Shown one piece after another: positions 62,870-64,000 of a stretch of 64,000 nt of DNA. This DNA comes from Chloroflexota bacterium (GTDB taxonomy: Bacteria; Chloroflexota; Chloroflexia; Chloroflexales; Herpetosiphonaceae). A program made the translations under genes and the position numbers. The notes under the pieces were generated by a model that did no database searches, was not told the origin of the DNA, and saw only the letters and a list, made by a program, of their open reading frames with translations. Each line of letters opens with the position of its first letter. Positions within the stretch are counted from its first letter, which is position 1. Where the stretch lies: assembly GCA_020161265.1 (NCBI GenBank), contig JAIUOC010000012.1, forward strand, positions 1-64,000, written 5' to 3'.

Positions 62870-64000
62870 TCACTTTCGTTTGCTGAACAGATACAAAACC
62901 AACCCCAAAATCACGATGCTCCAATAATTGATGATCCGATCGAGAAACGCCACGGCAGTGCTGGTGGTTTGGCCCACGCTAAACAACATCATCACCCCAG
63001 CAATCCCAACCTCGACCAAGCCCAAGCCACCAGGCAAGGCCGGCACGGCGGTCAGCAACGAGCTAGCTAAGGCCACAAAAATAATTGCTGATAACGATAA
63101 GCCTAAGCCACCCATGGCCTCAATTACGAAAAACAAGCGCATCGACTCGCCCAACCACACGATGATTGTCAAAATCAGCAAAATTGGCAGGCGTGAAGGC
63201 CGAAACGATGAAAGCGTGCCTTCCTCGAAGCGAGCATAAAAATCGTGGAAACGTTGGGGCAAGGCGCGGCGAATCAACGGACTCAGATAGCGCATCGACA
63301 TCAAACCAATGACCAGCAAAATCGTAAAAACAATCCCGATGATAAATAATTTTTCAGTCCAGCTATTGAGGTGACCTTGAAACACCAATAAGCCCGAAAC
63401 CACCAACATGCCAAAGAGCACAATCATATCGACGATGCGTTCGGCGAAAATTGTGCCCAAGGTACGCGAGAATGAGGCGTTACCATTTTTCTTAACCAAA
63501 TAGCCACGATAGGCATCGCCCAGTTTGGCGGGCACAACGCAGTTGGCAAACCACGAAAGCCCAATAAACTCGCTTAATGCCGCAAGCCCCGACCAATTTT
63601 TACGTGATTGCGGGCTATCAACCTCAAAGCCAGCGCTGCGCAAGATAATTCGCCAGCGCCAGGCCCGAATTGGAAAAAGACCATAGAAAACAATAAAACC
63701 AGCGCTATACAGCCAAAGATTGGTCTGAAGAATCTGCTGCCACATCTCGGCGAGGTTGATATCGGCTCGCCAAAATGCTAAGCCCAGAATCGCAAAGGCA
63801 ATGCCAAACGAAGCCAGCGATTTGATATTCAGAAATTTGTCGCGCAGCGAAAAGCCGCTCGAACGCACATCGGCTAAATCTTCGGGCAGTGCCTCAGCGG
63901 GTAACGGAGCAGCCTCGGCGGCCTGTTCAACCAATTGTTCGAGCGATTCGGTTTCAGCCGGACGCGGCAAGCCTTGGTTGGTTTGCTCAGGGCGTAAACT
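62870..64000 (-). CDS. LPG-synthase-type (UPF0104) membrane protein, 5' end beyond window
   Basis: At least 366 residues. A cytoplasmic acidic N-terminal tail is followed by about eight membrane helices with the lysylphosphatidylglycerol-synthetase TM-region signature: RAWRWRIILRSAG, WFANCVVPAKLGDAYRGYL and ALPGGLGLVEVGIAGVM. The family includes lipid flippases and glycolipid-related membrane proteins. The frame is open to 64000, ten codons above the first TTG at 63970, so the true start may lie outside. Co-directional and nearly contiguous with the DinB gene. Confidence 0.9.
   Translation of the reverse strand, partial: SLRPEQTNQGLPRPAETESLEQLVEQAAEAAPLPAEALPEDLADVRSSGFSLRDKFLNIKSLASFGIAFAILGLAFWRADINLAEMWQQILQTNLWLYSAGFIVFYGLFPIRAWRWRIILRSAGFEVDSPQSRKNWSGLAALSEFIGLSWFANCVVPAKLGDAYRGYLVKKNGNASFSRTLGTIFAERIVDMIVLFGMLVVSGLLVFQGHLNSWTEKLFIIGIVFTILLVIGLMSMRYLSPLIRRALPQRFHDFYARFEEGTLSSFRPSRLPILLILTIIVWLGESMRLFFVIEAMGGLGLSLSAIIFVALASSLLTAVPALPGGLGLVEVGIAGVMMLFSVGQTTSTAVAFLDRIINYWSIVILGLVLYLFSKRK

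Overview
The window reads like a chromosome segment of a free-living, filamentous Chloroflexota bacterium close to Herpetosiphon. This placement is an inference. It rests on a roughly 50 % GC coding style, a large secreted YD-repeat (Rhs-type) protein, a GH10-CBM2 xylanase, a full branched-chain amino acid cluster using citramalate synthase, and abundant intergenic repeats built from heptamer-like words. No 16S rRNA gene is present to confirm it.

Layout: 1-2821 (minus) is one continuous frame that joins a truncated FadN-type 3-hydroxyacyl-CoA dehydrogenase to a GC-richer superfamily 1 helicase. The join may be an assembly artefact or a real recombination. A marR gene precedes it. 3722-10212 (plus) is a complete Wadjet (jetABCD) anti-plasmid defence operon. 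10884-18589 holds mutY, an alpha/beta hydrolase, a histidine kinase / response regulator / membrane protein operon, a GrdB-family selenoprotein with an in-frame UGA and a hairpin placed like a bacterial SECIS, thioredoxin, adenylate kinase and tRNA-Leu(CAG). 18729-21106 (minus) has a decayed hydrolase and a compact operon of very small single-span membrane proteins with Ser/Asp/Gly/Trp-rich tails. 21256-22986 is a divergent arginyl-tRNA synthetase-like gene.

23268-29920 is a fructose phosphotransferase locus: a LacI-type regulator divergent from a fused EIIA-HPr-EI protein, 1-phosphofructokinase and EIIBC, with an exact palindromic operator inside the promoter and three 98-bp tandem repeats before fruA. 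29991-35905 has an ankyrin/zinc-ribbon protein, a secreted xylanase under a CelR-like operator, a phosphoesterase and a membrane glycosyltransferase. 36275-44346 is an accessory island: a 2035-residue Rhs protein with an AT-rich exchanged C-terminal tip, an extremely AT-rich membrane protein (possible immunity partner), a transposase remnant and two tandem paralogues.

45428-60986 is the branched-chain amino acid locus: a strong promoter, an Ile/Leu/Val-rich leader peptide with a classical terminator/antiterminator attenuator, a second leader-like ORF, then ilvD, ilvB, ilvN, a 38-residue acidic ORF, ilvC, leuA, pheA, a four-helix-bundle gene bracketed by inverted repeats, cimA, ilvE, a GNAT gene, leuC, leuD and leuB. 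Together these encode valine, leucine and pyruvate-derived isoleucine synthesis, plus the prephenate dehydratase step. The window ends (minus) with a group 4 glycosyltransferase, a DinB-family protein and a flippase-like membrane protein cut by the window edge.
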